A stretch of DNA of 64,000 nt from Achromobacter insolitus (GCF_002209555.1 NZ_NJIF01000003.1:496001-560000); one strand, 5' to 3'. Positions 50,700 to 60,045 are shown, numbered from the stretch's first letter. Numbers and translations are program-made. The notes: generated by a model from the sequence alone, not told the origin.

Positions 50700-52244
50700 A
50701 TGACGCACTCCCTGCTCAACCTGGGCCATCTGGCCGATCCGGCGCTGCCCGGCGACCTGCCCGCCATCATCGACCTCCGCCAGCCCGACGCCCCCCAGCG
50801 CTACACCCACGAGCAAGTCCGCCACCTGGCCGGCGGCGTCGCCGCCTGGCTGTCCGCTCGCGGCCTGCCGCAGGGCACCCGCATCGCCATCGCCTCGCTC
50901 AACCGCGCCGAGTACCTGATCGCCTACTTTGGCATCATGCGGGCGGGATACATGGCCGTGCCCGTGAACATCAAGCAGTCGCAAGAGAACATCGACTACG
51001 TGTTGCGCGATGCAGACATCGCGCTCGCATTCGTGGATGGCCCACGCCGCGCCGCCTTCGAAGCCAAGGTGCCGGTGCTGGACTTCGACGATACCGGTCC
51101 GCAAGGCTATGCCGCGCAGATTGCCCCCACGGACTTCGGCTTCGTCACCCCGCAAGCCGACGATATCGCCCAGATGCTGTACACGTCCGGCTCGACCGGC
51201 AAGCCCAAGGGCGTGCCCCTGACACACCGTGGCCAGCTATGGGCGCTGGCCGCCACCTCGGCCGCCGTGGTCGCGCGCGCCGACACCCAGGAACGCTATC
51301 TGCTGGCGCAGCCGCTCTTTCACATGAACGGCCTGTTCATGGCCAAGCGCGCCTTCGCCAGCAACAGCCTGCTCGTGGTCCAGCCTGCCTTCGATGCCGC
51401 CGCCTACGCCGACGCGCTCGAGCGCTACCGCATCTCCGTCCTCACCGCGGTACCCACGATGTTCGCGCGGCTGGTGAAAGACCCGGTGCTGCTGCAAGGG
51501 CGCGACTTGTCGGCGCTCACCCGCGTAATGCTGGGTTCCGCCCCCATGACCGTGGCACTGCTCGAGCGGATCCAGCGTGCCCTGCCCGGCGTACGCGTGA
51601 CACATGGCTACGGCACCACCGAGGCCGGCCCCGCGGTGTTCGGGCCGCATCCCGACGGCCTGCCCACACCGGCGCTGTCGCTGGGCTATCCGCTGGACCC
51701 CGCGCAAGTGCGCCTGGCGGACGGCCCCAGCCCGGACCAGGGCGTGCTCCTCATAAAAAACCCCGCCGTACTCAGCGGCTATCACAACCTGCCCGAAAAG
51801 AGCGCCCAGGTGCTCAAGGACGGCTGGTACAACAGCGGCGACGTGCTGCGGCGCGATGCAGACGGCTTCTATTACTTCGTGGGCCGCGCCGACGACATGT
51901 TCGTGTGCTCCGGGGAGAACATCTATCCCGTGGAGGTCGAAAAGCTGCTGGAATCCCATCCCGACGTGCGCCAGAGCTGCGTGGTGCCGCTGCCGGACGA
52001 GGAGCGCGGCCACATTCCTGTCGCCTTCGTCGTGCGTCGCGACGGCAGCCAACTGCACGCCGACGCATTGAAGCGCCATGCGCTGGCGCACGGCCCGGCC
52101 TACCAGCACCCCCGGCGTATCCGCTTCGTGGACGAACTGCCATGGGCCGGCACCAACAAGGTCGACCGCAACGCGCTGCTGATCGCGGCGCGCCAGCTCG
52201 AGGCGCAGCAAGCATGGACCCAACCCGAAACGGAAACCGCATGA
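50700..52244 (+). CDS. AMP-forming acyl-CoA ligase
   Basis: A 514-residue adenylate-forming ligase: P-loop YTSGSTGKPKG (161-171), GYGTTE, YNSGD, CSGENIYPVEVE and the C-terminal Lys in GTNKVDR. It activates a carboxylic acid, perhaps the one released by the DUF2817 hydrolase. Its stop overlaps the SDR start by four bases. A longer open frame on the same strand in another phase is a shadow. Confidence 0.92.
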   Translation: MTHSLLNLGHLADPALPGDLPAIIDLRQPDAPQRYTHEQVRHLAGGVAAWLSARGLPQGTRIAIASLNRAEYLIAYFGIMRAGYMAVPVNIKQSQENIDYVLRDADIALAFVDGPRRAAFEAKVPVLDFDDTGPQGYAAQIAPTDFGFVTPQADDIAQMLYTSGSTGKPKGVPLTHRGQLWALAATSAAVVARADTQERYLLAQPLFHMNGLFMAKRAFASNSLLVVQPAFDAAAYADALERYRISVLTAVPTMFARLVKDPVLLQGRDLSALTRVMLGSAPMTVALLERIQRALPGVRVTHGYGTTEAGPAVFGPHPDGLPTPALSLGYPLDPAQVRLADGPSPDQGVLLIKNPAVLSGYHNLPEKSAQVLKDGWYNSGDVLRRDADGFYYFVGRADDMFVCSGENIYPVEVEKLLESHPDVRQSCVVPLPDEERGHIPVAFVVRRDGSQLHADALKRHALAHGPAYQHPRRIRFVDELPWAGTNKVDRNALLIAARQLEAQQAWTQPETETA

Positions 52245-53020
52245 GCAACAACCCTTCCCTCGACAGCCTGGCCGGCAAGACCGCATTGGTCACCGGCGCC
52301 AGCCGCGGCATCGGCCGCGCCATCGCGTTCACCCTGGGGCGGCGCGGCGCGCGTGTCGCGGTGCATTACAACGCCGCCAGCGATGCGGCCGAGGACGTTG
52401 TGCGCCAGATCCGGGACGCCGGCGGCGAGGCCTGGAGCTTGCAGGCCGACCTGGCGCAGCCCGATGCCGCCGCCACACTGGCCCGCGATCTGCGCGCCGC
52501 GCTCAAGGAACGCTACGATGACGACGGCCTGGACATCCTGGTCAACAACGCGGGCGTGGGCCTGCGCGCCCGCCTGGCCGAGGTCACGCCGGAAGCGTTC
52601 GACCGGGTGCTGCAAGTGAATCTGAAGACTCCCTTCTTCCTCATACAGCAGACCCTGCCCTTCCTGCGCGACCACGGCCGTATCGTGAACATCTCGTCCA
52701 TGGGCACACGTGCCGCCTACCCCGAAATGAGCGTCTACGCGCCAGCCAAGGCAGGCCTGGAAGCGCTCACCCTCCTGCTGGCGGGCGAACTGGGCGAGCG
52801 CGGCATCACCATCAACGCCGTCCTGCCCGGCGCCACCGCCACCGACCTCAACGCGCGCGCCCGCGACCCTGAGCAGAGCAAACTGATCGCAAAGACCATC
52901 GCGCTGGGCCGCGTGGGGCAGCCAGACGATATCGCGGATATCGTGGCCTTTCTGGCGTCGAATGAGGGCCGTTGGATTACCGGTCAGAGCATAGACGCGA
53001 CGGGGGGACAGCGGTTGTAG
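52241..53020 (+). CDS. SDR-family oxidoreductase
   Basis: A 259-residue classical short-chain dehydrogenase: TGASRGIG, NNAG, catalytic Ser in VNISSMG and YAPAK with Tyr and Lys. It ends TGGQRL. The start overlaps the CoA-ligase stop (ATGA). It may act as a 3-oxoacyl- or 3-hydroxyacyl-CoA reductase/dehydrogenase. The last 19 bases before the final base of its TAG (53001-53019) are repeated exactly at 61092, just after the LysR gene. Confidence 0.92.
   Translation: MSNNPSLDSLAGKTALVTGASRGIGRAIAFTLGRRGARVAVHYNAASDAAEDVVRQIRDAGGEAWSLQADLAQPDAAATLARDLRAALKERYDDDGLDILVNNAGVGLRARLAEVTPEAFDRVLQVNLKTPFFLIQQTLPFLRDHGRIVNISSMGTRAAYPEMSVYAPAKAGLEALTLLLAGELGERGITINAVLPGATATDLNARARDPEQSKLIAKTIALGRVGQPDDIADIVAFLASNEGRWITGQSIDATGGQRL
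53001..53019 (+). repeat. 19-bp direct repeat, left copy
   Basis: CGGGGGGACAGCGGTTGTA, the 3' end of the SDR gene (codes GGQRL and the first two bases of the stop). An exact second copy is at 61092-61110. The copies are 8,091 bases apart and bracket the TetR-to-LysR islet. An exact 19-mer repeat is not expected by chance in 64 kb. Confidence 0.85.
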
Positions 53021-53166
53021 GGTTGCGGCACACGCCGCCGCGTTGCTCGGGCTTGTCGCCCATGCGAGATTTTTAGTGCATAGTCCAGTAGACTCTCCCG
53101 GAGACATTTGAATAACAAAATACTGGCGTTGAATATGCACCAGGCTTTTTGGTGTTCCGCCCCGCA

Positions 53167-53892
53167 ATGACGGCGAATCCTGCACCACGCACATCCTCTC
53201 GCAAGAAGACCACCCCGGCGCGCCAACCCGGCGTTGCCCGGGTAAACGCGCGGCGGGATGGCGATGAGACCCGCGAGCGCATGTTGGACGCCGCGGAGGA
53301 GCTGTTCGCCGCCCATGGTTTTCACGGAACATCCATGCGGGATGTGGCCGTTGCCATGGGCTGCGGCATCGCGCTGGTGACCTACCATTTCGGCACCAAG
53401 GACGTGCTTTTCAGCACCGTCATCAAGCGACGCGCGGCCTATATGGCGCACGAGCGCATTCTTGCCCTGGATCAGGCGCGCGCCAAGGCCAAGGGCAAGC
53501 CGGTACCGGTGGAAGACATAGTGACGGGATACGTATGGCCCTTCGTCGAACGCAGCGCGGCGGGCGGCAGAGGCTGGAAAAACTACTCCCTGTTCATCGC
53601 CCGCCATGCGAACTCTCCCGAGTTTGCAAAGGTCATCGACCAGCACTACGATCCGGTCGCACGCCAGTACTTGAACGAACTCGAGCGAACCTTTCCCAGC
53701 ATGCCGCAGGTAGATCTCTACTACGCGTTCAGTCTCATGGTGGGCGCCATGGTTTCAATCGTCGCGGAGCCGGGACGCGTGGAAAACCTGTCTTCCGGCC
53801 TGATCAAGGCCAGCGACGTCGAGGCCGCTTTCCAAAGAATGCTGCCTTTCTTCAGCGCGGGTTTCCGGGCGTTGTTGCCGCCTTCCCCCTGA
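53167..53892 (+). CDS. TetR-family transcriptional regulator
   Basis: A 241-residue TetR regulator. After a basic tail, the DNA-binding domain is at about 35-82 (RERMLDAAEELFAAHGFHGT, then ALVTYHFGTKDVLF). The frame extends to a TTG at 53149; the ATG at 53167 is preferred. It converges on the dehydrogenase gene and marks the left side of the islet. In the upstream gap (53021-53166) I see only a short AGTC-N5-GACT inverted repeat at 53082-53094. Confidence 0.9.
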   Translation: MTANPAPRTSSRKKTTPARQPGVARVNARRDGDETRERMLDAAEELFAAHGFHGTSMRDVAVAMGCGIALVTYHFGTKDVLFSTVIKRRAAYMAHERILALDQARAKAKGKPVPVEDIVTGYVWPFVERSAAGGRGWKNYSLFIARHANSPEFAKVIDQHYDPVARQYLNELERTFPSMPQVDLYYAFSLMVGAMVSIVAEPGRVENLSSGLIKASDVEAAFQRMLPFFSAGFRALLPPSP

Positions 53893-53921
53893 CCGGCCCT
53901 CTGGGCCATGCCGGCAGCCGC

Positions 53922-54785
53922 CTATGCCAAGCCAGCGGCCCGCTCCGCGCAACGGATGATGGCCGCGTAGTCTGCGTCGGCGTCGCCATGCGCCGCCGCG
54001 GCGTGCAGCGACTGCAGGGTCAACGCAGTCTGCGGCAACGCGACCTGCAAGCGCTCGGCCTCAGCCAGAATCAGTTTCACATCCTTGACCATCTGGGACA
54101 CGGTGAATGTGGGCGTATAGTCCCGCAACACCAATTGCGCGGACTTCGCTTTGACGATCGGCGACGCTACCGCGCTGTGAGTCAGCACTTCCCACATGTC
54201 TTCCCAACGCAGACCGCCCTTGGCGCCAAGCGCGAGAGACTCCGCCAGCATGGCGCTGGTCTGCGCAATCATCAGGTTGACGACCAGCTTCATGAGGCGC
54301 GCCTCTTCGCCCTCGCCCAGCCAATATTGGCTGGGTCCGAACAGCTTGAACAGCGGTAGCAAGCGTTCGTAGGCATCCCTCGGGCCAGACACCAGCAATG
54401 TCAAATTTGCCGCTTCAGCCATGACGTTGTTTCCAGACACGGTACCCCGCAAGTAGACGATCCGGCTGCCCTGCAGCAGTTCAGCCACGCGGGCGGACAT
54501 CTCCGGCGAGACAGTGCTTGTGTCGACGTAGAGCGTCCCCGGCCGCGCGTGCCGCGCCACTTCCCCGGCAACCTGCCACAACGCGCCGTCATGAGGCAGC
54601 GAGGACAGCAACACCTCCGCCTCCGCCATCCCGGTGGCACCTTGCGCCGCCTTCATGCCCGACGCGACGGCGGCCTGCAGACGCGTCGCGTCCAGGTCTT
54701 CGGCACTCACCGCATGGCCCGCGGCCAACAGATGCCTGCCCATGGGCAGACCCATTTTTCCGGCCCCGATCAAATGTATCCTCAT
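53922..54785 (-). CDS. 3-hydroxyisobutyrate-dehydrogenase-family oxidoreductase
   Basis: A 287-residue beta-hydroxyacid dehydrogenase: Rossmann GAGKMG (7-12), a substrate-loop GTVSGN, and catalytic Lys166 with Asn170 (EEARLMKLVVNLM). It oxidises a beta-hydroxy acid or reduces a semialdehyde with NAD(P). GGGAG lies ten bases before the ATG at 54785; a GTG start 18 bases earlier is possible. It is the last gene of the minus-strand islet operon. Confidence 0.88.
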   Translation of the reverse strand: MRIHLIGAGKMGLPMGRHLLAAGHAVSAEDLDATRLQAAVASGMKAAQGATGMAEAEVLLSSLPHDGALWQVAGEVARHARPGTLYVDTSTVSPEMSARVAELLQGSRIVYLRGTVSGNNVMAEAANLTLLVSGPRDAYERLLPLFKLFGPSQYWLGEGEEARLMKLVVNLMIAQTSAMLAESLALGAKGGLRWEDMWEVLTHSAVASPIVKAKSAQLVLRDYTPTFTVSQMVKDVKLILAEAERLQVALPQTALTLQSLHAAAAHGDADADYAAIIRCAERAAGLA

Positions 54786-54799
54786 GGTCTGACTCTCCC

Positions 54800-55759
54800 T
54801 CACTCAGCCTCGATGCCCAGCTCGGGCAGCACTTTGCGGAAGCGTGCAACATCGGCTTCCAATGCCTTCGCGAACTGCTCGGGGGTCATCAATACCAATT
54901 GGGCCTGGCTGAGTTTCAGATAGTCCTGGAATACAGGTTGCCTTGCCGCTTCCGCGATCTGCTTGAATAGGGCTTGGGCTTGCTCGGCCGGCATGCCCCG
55001 TGGTGCCAGTACACCAGACCAGGCGGGCACGTCTACGTCCTCATAGCCCAACTCACGGAAAGTGGGCACGCCAGGAAAGTTCGGATCGGACGCCTCCGAC
55101 GATATCGCCAGCGCCCGCACGCGTCCGTCCTTGATCAGCGGCAACGCCGTCGATGCCCCCATGAACACCATGTTCACGTGTCCGCCCAGGAAGTCGGACA
55201 CCGGCGATTTGTACGGCACGTGCAAGAGCTTCAGATCGGCCGCGCGGGCAAACAAGGCCCCGATCACGTGGGTGGTATTGCCGATGCCGAATGACCCATA
55301 GCTGATCTGGTTGGGACGCGCCTTGGCCGCTGCGATCAGGTCCTGGACCGTCTTATAGGGCGAGTCGGCCTGCACGAGCAGGACGAAGCCGGACGACCGG
55401 CTCACGATGGTGATGGGCGTGAAGTCCTTGACGGCGTCGTACGGCAGGTTCTTATACAGCCCGGCGTTGGTAGCATGGCCAGCGGTGGTGAACAACAAGG
55501 TTGCGCCATCGGGTGCGGCGCGGGCAACTTCGGTCGTGGCGATACGCCCTCCCGCTCCTGCCTTGTTCTCGACGATCACGCTCTTGCCGCTGATCTTGGC
55601 CAGCCCCTCCGCCAGTGCACGCGCCGAAGAGTCGAAAGGGTTGCCTGCGCCCACAGGCACGATGATGCGGGTCAGACTGGGCTCGGCAATCGCCGCCAGG
55701 GGCAGGACCGCGGCGGCCAGCGCCAGCGGCGCAAGCAGTCGGGAAATAGTCTTCAACAT
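54800..55759 (-). CDS. Bug-family (TctC-like) solute receptor
   Basis: A 319-residue periplasmic receptor: signal peptide ending AAIAE, then SLTRIIVPVGAGNPFDSSAR, which carries the ligand loop. GAGGAGA precedes the ATG. It lies between the hydrolase and dehydrogenase genes of the islet and probably binds the carboxylate imported for this pathway. The opening PVGAGNPFD differs from the more common PFPPGGxxD. Confidence 0.92.
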   Translation of the reverse strand: MLKTISRLLAPLALAAAVLPLAAIAEPSLTRIIVPVGAGNPFDSSARALAEGLAKISGKSVIVENKAGAGGRIATTEVARAAPDGATLLFTTAGHATNAGLYKNLPYDAVKDFTPITIVSRSSGFVLLVQADSPYKTVQDLIAAAKARPNQISYGSFGIGNTTHVIGALFARAADLKLLHVPYKSPVSDFLGGHVNMVFMGASTALPLIKDGRVRALAISSEASDPNFPGVPTFRELGYEDVDVPAWSGVLAPRGMPAEQAQALFKQIAEAARQPVFQDYLKLSQAQLVLMTPEQFAKALEADVARFRKVLPELGIEAE

Positions 55760-55786
55760 GGTATGTCTCCTCTCTTGATCACAAAC

Positions 55787-56929
55787 TTACTTCAGGACGC
55801 CGGCAATCCAGTCGGCCATGGCGTTGGTCGCCAAACTCATGTTGCCGATGCTGCAATGCTGCTCGCCGCCCTCTTCAGCCGAAAAAATGCGCAGCTCCCG
55901 CTCGGGTGCGTTCACGCACTCATCAAAGGTCCGGATGGCATCTGCCACGGGAATCTGTCGGTCGTCGGCACCATGGGTGATGTAGACCGGCACGCGAACA
56001 CGCTCCAGCACGCCTTCCAGGGTGTAGCGGTCGGTGATAGTCAGGCAGTCCTCGATGCTCTGCTGCCCCAATACCCACTTCACGTGGTCGAAGTAGTGCG
56101 GAACCGATTTCTGCGCCGAATAGCTGCCCTCGATGCGGGCGCGAAAGCGCTTGCCCCAGTCATAGTTGGCGCCCCAGGCCACGCAGCACGAAAAGCGCGG
56201 CTCGAAAGCGGCCGCGCGTGGCGCGTGGTAGCCGCCCAGGCTCAGCGCCATCATGCCGATGCGCTCCTTGTCCACGTCCGGGCGGGACTCCAGATAGTCG
56301 ACGCAGGCGCCAGCGGGTAGCTCGGCCTCCGGCCCGTTGTACAGATTGTTCTTGCGCAGCGCTTCGCCCACGCCGGGGTTATCGACCAGCAGGATGGACA
56401 CGCCGCGCTGCGCCAGCATGGCAGGCAAGCCGCATAGATACAGATACTCCTTCACGCCATCTAGGCCATTGAAGTGCACGATGCACGGCGCGGGCGACTC
56501 GTTACTCCCCGCGGACACCATCAACGCAGGCAAGAACGAGCCCTCAAACGGGATCTCCACCCTTACGCAAGTCACCCCCGTGCACTCGACGTATTTACCG
56601 AAGGTCCGCAGAAGCTCGTCGTATGCCGCCAGGCGCGGCGGGTAATCGTGCGCAGGGATGCGCTCGCCCGTGATGTACATGACGCAGGCCCGCCGGTATT
56701 TTTCACCCGCCGACAGCAGATTCCCGGCTCGTTCATCTTTCTCTGCCGCACGCGCCAGCCTGGCCCCGCCGTCGGCCCAAGCCTGGAAGAAATCGTTGGC
56801 GTGCTTCTGGTCATCGTCGACATGCCGTAACGCGCGACAGGCGCGATCGACTTCGTCCATGTTGGCGCCAGCGTCAAGCGCCATCGACAGCGCAAGATTC
56901 CATGAGTAAACCTTGAAGTATTCAAGCAT
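55787..56929 (-). CDS. Alpha/beta-hydrolase, pseudooxynicotine-hydrolase-like
   Basis: A 380-residue hydrolase with an N-terminal helical cap (1-110) and a C-terminal alpha/beta core: nucleophile Ser230 (MALSLGGYHAPRAA), Asp in THGADDRQIP and His in GGEQHCS. The layout resembles 2,6-dihydroxypseudooxynicotine hydrolase, a C-C bond hydrolase of N-heterocycle degradation. AGGA precedes the ATG at 56929. Next to a GMC oxidoreductase it might cleave a ketone made by that enzyme; this is inference. Confidence 0.86.
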   Translation of the reverse strand: MLEYFKVYSWNLALSMALDAGANMDEVDRACRALRHVDDDQKHANDFFQAWADGGARLARAAEKDERAGNLLSAGEKYRRACVMYITGERIPAHDYPPRLAAYDELLRTFGKYVECTGVTCVRVEIPFEGSFLPALMVSAGSNESPAPCIVHFNGLDGVKEYLYLCGLPAMLAQRGVSILLVDNPGVGEALRKNNLYNGPEAELPAGACVDYLESRPDVDKERIGMMALSLGGYHAPRAAAFEPRFSCCVAWGANYDWGKRFRARIEGSYSAQKSVPHYFDHVKWVLGQQSIEDCLTITDRYTLEGVLERVRVPVYITHGADDRQIPVADAIRTFDECVNAPERELRIFSAEEGGEQHCSIGNMSLATNAMADWIAGVLK

Positions 56930-56985
56930 CTGAAAGTCCTTGTGTATGAATAGCGGGAGGGATGGGCACGGGCTGCCTGACGGGA

Positions 56986-58674
56986 TCACGCATGCGGCGG
57001 TTCCAGCATTCCTATGCGCTCGGCGGCCATCTCGGCCAGCATCAGCGTGGGTAGATTGGTGTTGGCACTGGGGATGCGTGGCATGACCGACGCATCGACC
57101 ACGTACAGATTGCGAACGCCGTGCACTCGGAAACCCGGATCCACGACCGACATCGCATCCGTCTCGCCACCCATGGCGCAGGTACCGACCGGATGTCCCA
57201 TCGGCGAGATTGACGACAGGATTTCGCCTTCCGTAATGTCCCGCCCGCCGCCGGCGTACGCTACCGGCGCGCCGCTACCAAACGCCCTTTTGAAAATCGC
57301 GCGCCGGATCCGTCCCGGCGCACTGGCGGCCGCTTGCGCGGCAATCGACAACGCTTTGCCGGCAAGTCCCGGACGATTGAACTGTTTCACCGCCAGGGCT
57401 CCCGGCAGCAGGAACGCCTCGTGATAATGCGCAGCGACTTCCGGCGCGCGCAGTAGCCGTTCCGCCCGGCGTGCCGCCAGCACCAGGCGGGGCGGATCCG
57501 TGGGATCGGACAGGAAACGGAAGTTCACCTCCGGCTGTACTTGCGGATCGCCGCTACTGAGCCGCACGAAACCACGCGACCGGGGGCCATAAAGCGCACT
57601 GCCCACTAAAGCGAAACTCGGCCCGAATGACTCGCCGCTGACGCGGCCTATCACGAAGTTAAAGAGATCCCCCCCGTCCGTGCCAGGCAAGCCCGAGGAC
57701 GAGCGCAGCCCCGCGATCGCGAAGCGCCTGCAGTTCTGCGCCACGCGCTTGCCCCGCGGCAGGCTCAGCGCGAAGAACATATACGGGTGGTTCTGCAGAT
57801 TGCGCCCTACACCCGGGCGGTCCAGCGCAACGGGGATGCCCAGGCTTTCCAGATCTGCCGCCGGACCGATGCCGGAACGCAAGAGGATGGCGGGCGAGTA
57901 TATCCCTCCGGCCGACACAATCACCTTATGCGCCTGCAACGCTACAGGCCGACCGCCGCGCAGCGCTTCCACGCCGCTCACCCGGCCGTTTGTCAGGCGA
58001 AGTCGCGCCACTTGCGTGTCCGCCATGATCTCCAGGTTTGGCCGGGCGCGGACCGACTGGGACAGATAGCAGCTTGCGGCGCCGACCCTTTGTTCCCCGT
58101 CTATCGCGTTCGGCATGGCAAAAAAACCATCGTGCGGCTGCTCGTTGATATCGTGCACGAACGGAAGTCCGTCATCCTGCGCGACCCGCCCCATGGCGCG
58201 CGCGAACGGGGGCCACAGCGCCTGTGGCGTGCGTTCGATGGTATGGGCCCCTGTTTGCCGACCCGGGCGGTCACGATCGTTTTCGATCCGGCGGAAATAC
58301 GGCAATACCGCATCCCAGGAAAGATCCCCGGCTCCCGCGCGCGCCCAACCCTCATAGTCCGAAGGCACACCGCGTAGCGCGAACAAACCGTTGATGCTTG
58401 ACCCGCCTCCCAGTACTCGGGCCTGCGGATAAGGCGCGGCCATGCCGCTGTCCACGCCTCGTGCTGTCAGGCCGCCCCAAAAGTAGTCCGGATTGAGCGT
58501 GGCCGTTGGAAAGGGGTCCCGGATATCCGCCGGCACCCGCCCCGGCGTGACATCGGCCCCCGCTTCCACCAACAGGACCCGGTGCGCGGGGTTCTCCGAC
58601 AGGCGAGCCGCCAACACCGAACCGGCCGTGCCTCCCCCGACGATCAGAAAGTCGTACTCCTTGCCCGCGCTCAT
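56986..58674 (-). CDS. GMC-family FAD oxidoreductase
   Basis: A 562-residue glucose-methanol-choline oxidoreductase: FAD-binding GGGTAG (13-18) with Glu at the end of the second strand (LLVEAG), signature GGGSSINGLFALRG, and C-terminal catalytic His (SPMGHPVGTCAMGG) with Asn in SANTNLPTLML. It oxidises an alcohol to an aldehyde or ketone. The ATG at 58674 gives the canonical N-terminus; the longer frame upstream is discarded. Confidence 0.9.
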   Translation of the reverse strand: MSAGKEYDFLIVGGGTAGSVLAARLSENPAHRVLLVEAGADVTPGRVPADIRDPFPTATLNPDYFWGGLTARGVDSGMAAPYPQARVLGGGSSINGLFALRGVPSDYEGWARAGAGDLSWDAVLPYFRRIENDRDRPGRQTGAHTIERTPQALWPPFARAMGRVAQDDGLPFVHDINEQPHDGFFAMPNAIDGEQRVGAASCYLSQSVRARPNLEIMADTQVARLRLTNGRVSGVEALRGGRPVALQAHKVIVSAGGIYSPAILLRSGIGPAADLESLGIPVALDRPGVGRNLQNHPYMFFALSLPRGKRVAQNCRRFAIAGLRSSSGLPGTDGGDLFNFVIGRVSGESFGPSFALVGSALYGPRSRGFVRLSSGDPQVQPEVNFRFLSDPTDPPRLVLAARRAERLLRAPEVAAHYHEAFLLPGALAVKQFNRPGLAGKALSIAAQAAASAPGRIRRAIFKRAFGSGAPVAYAGGGRDITEGEILSSISPMGHPVGTCAMGGETDAMSVVDPGFRVHGVRNLYVVDASVMPRIPSANTNLPTLMLAEMAAERIGMLEPPHA

Positions 58675-58744
58675 TGTTCCGGCCTCGCACCAATCCTGGC
58701 GTCGTCCACCTTCCACATCACGATAAGCTTGATTGCCATGATCT

Positions 58745-59047
58745 TCAGGCCGGAGGAAAGCCCGCCATTTGTGGCCAAAGGTTGACGAACGGCAAGACTG
58801 ACGCCTTCTCATACAGTCCGGCCTTGGTAAAGGGTTCGTCCGCCATCCAGCGTTCGGCTGCTGCCCGGTTTTCAAAGTCAATGACGAGCAGGCTACCCAG
58901 CATCGTGTGCCCATCGTCCCGAGTCAGCGGTCCGGCAAAGGCGATCTTGTCCGCCACGGCCGACAGATAGATCTTGTGCTCAGGCCGGATGCGTTGACGC
59001 AAGTCCCCGGCATCAGGACGGTCGATCAAGTGGAAGGCGAATAGCAA
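58745..59047 (-). CDS. YciI-family protein
   Basis: A 100-residue YCII-related protein (PF03795) starting with TTG at 59047, with AGGAG at good spacing. It has the conserved His6 and Asp9 near the N-terminus (FHLIDRPD) and ends LPFVNLWPQMAG. Relatives include dehydrochlorinases and isomerase-like proteins in chlorinated-aromatic pathways. Following an intradiol dioxygenase gene, it could act on a muconate- or maleylacetate-type product. Confidence 0.85.
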   Translation of the reverse strand: MLFAFHLIDRPDAGDLRQRIRPEHKIYLSAVADKIAFAGPLTRDDGHTMLGSLLVIDFENRAAAERWMADEPFTKAGLYEKASVLPFVNLWPQMAGFPPA

Positions 59048-59073
59048 AGAAACTCTCCTTGTCTGAAGGAATT

Positions 59074-59982
59074 TCAGGGGTTGACGTAGCCGTCGCGCGC
59101 AAGCTCGTCGGAAGCCGTTGCCGCCGAGGCGGGATTCAGCACAAAACGGAAATCCAGCGTGTAGAACGGCGTGTCGCAGTGCGATCCGTCAGGCGCCAAC
59201 CCGGGCGGGTGTTCCACCCAGTCCGCGATAAGCGAAGAACGCACGCCAAACACGGCGTCCGAATCGAGATAGCGATCTCCGTTGCGGAACACGTGCGTGA
59301 TCAGGCGCTCGTAGCCAGGCGCGGTAATCATGAAATGCAGATGTGCCGGCCGCCAAGGATGGCGCCCCAGTGCCTGCAGCATCTTGCCGACCGGCCCGTC
59401 ATGCGGAATCGGATAGGCTTCGGCGCGGATGGTCCGGAAGTGAAAACGTCCAAGCTCGTCGGCCACCAACGTCGCGCGCGCGCGCTGCGGCGCGTCTTCC
59501 CCGTACTGCACGTCGTAGAAGCCGGCCTCGTCCGCCTGCCATACTTGCAGCTCGGCATTGGAAACTGGGCGATCGTCCAGGCCCACGACCACGCCACGCA
59601 CATGGCAGGGCTCGCCCGGCGCGCCATTGGCCACGTCGCCCCCTAAATCCACCCGTCGGGAGTCTTCGACATGGAAGGGCCCGAATACAGTTGCCTCCGT
59701 GCACCCCTTGGGCTTCCGATTGTTCAATGCCGTCACCAGCATGGACAAGCCCAGCGTGTCCGACAGCAGGATGAATTCCTGGCGCGTTTCGGTCGTGATA
59801 TGCCCGACTTCGGTAAGAAAGCGAATGCCTTCGAACCATTCCGCTTCAGTCAGCGCCACATCGCGCCCAAAGGCGTGCAGGTGCTGCACCAGACTGGTCA
59901 TGATTTCGCGCAGCCGCGGGGCTGCGTCAGCGTGCATGCCAATGACTGCCCGAGTGATGTTGTCTTCGTCGAGGTTGATCAC
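59074..59982 (-). CDS. Intradiol ring-cleavage dioxygenase
   Basis: A 302-residue Fe(III) dioxygenase with the catechol-dioxygenase N-terminal helical domain (1-95) and the catalytic barrel. Ligands Tyr156 (GFYDVQ), Tyr190 (AYPIPHDGPVG), His214 and His216 (RPAHLHF) keep the spacing of catechol 1,2-dioxygenase. Length and N-domain fit hydroxyquinol or catechol 1,2-dioxygenase. GTG start at 59982 with GGAG upstream. It is the first gene of the minus-strand islet operon, divergent from the LysR gene. Confidence 0.9.
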   Translation of the reverse strand: MINLDEDNITRAVIGMHADAAPRLREIMTSLVQHLHAFGRDVALTEAEWFEGIRFLTEVGHITTETRQEFILLSDTLGLSMLVTALNNRKPKGCTEATVFGPFHVEDSRRVDLGGDVANGAPGEPCHVRGVVVGLDDRPVSNAELQVWQADEAGFYDVQYGEDAPQRARATLVADELGRFHFRTIRAEAYPIPHDGPVGKMLQALGRHPWRPAHLHFMITAPGYERLITHVFRNGDRYLDSDAVFGVRSSLIADWVEHPPGLAPDGSHCDTPFYTLDFRFVLNPASAATASDELARDGYVNP

Positions 59983-60005
59983 TCTCGTCTCCGTTGAGTT
60001 ATGCC

Positions 60006-60045
60006 ATCAATTTTGTACACTTGATCAACTTAACGCAATCAATTT
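60006..60045. promoter_or_regulatory. Repeated ATCAATTT/TTGATCAA elements in the islet promoter
   Basis: ATCAATTT occurs at 60006-60013 and 60038-60045, 32 bases (about three helical turns) apart, with the palindrome TTGATCAA at 60021-60028 between them. This lies in the divergent region of the dioxygenase and LysR genes and may hold the LysR sites. Confidence 0.35.

Noticed and set aside
50645..52240. Plus-strand frame in another phase running through the acyl-CoA ligase gene into the SDR
   Set aside because: Only the SDR part from 52241 is coding; the upstream part is Arg/Pro/Ala-rich and overlaps a ligase with all motifs intact.
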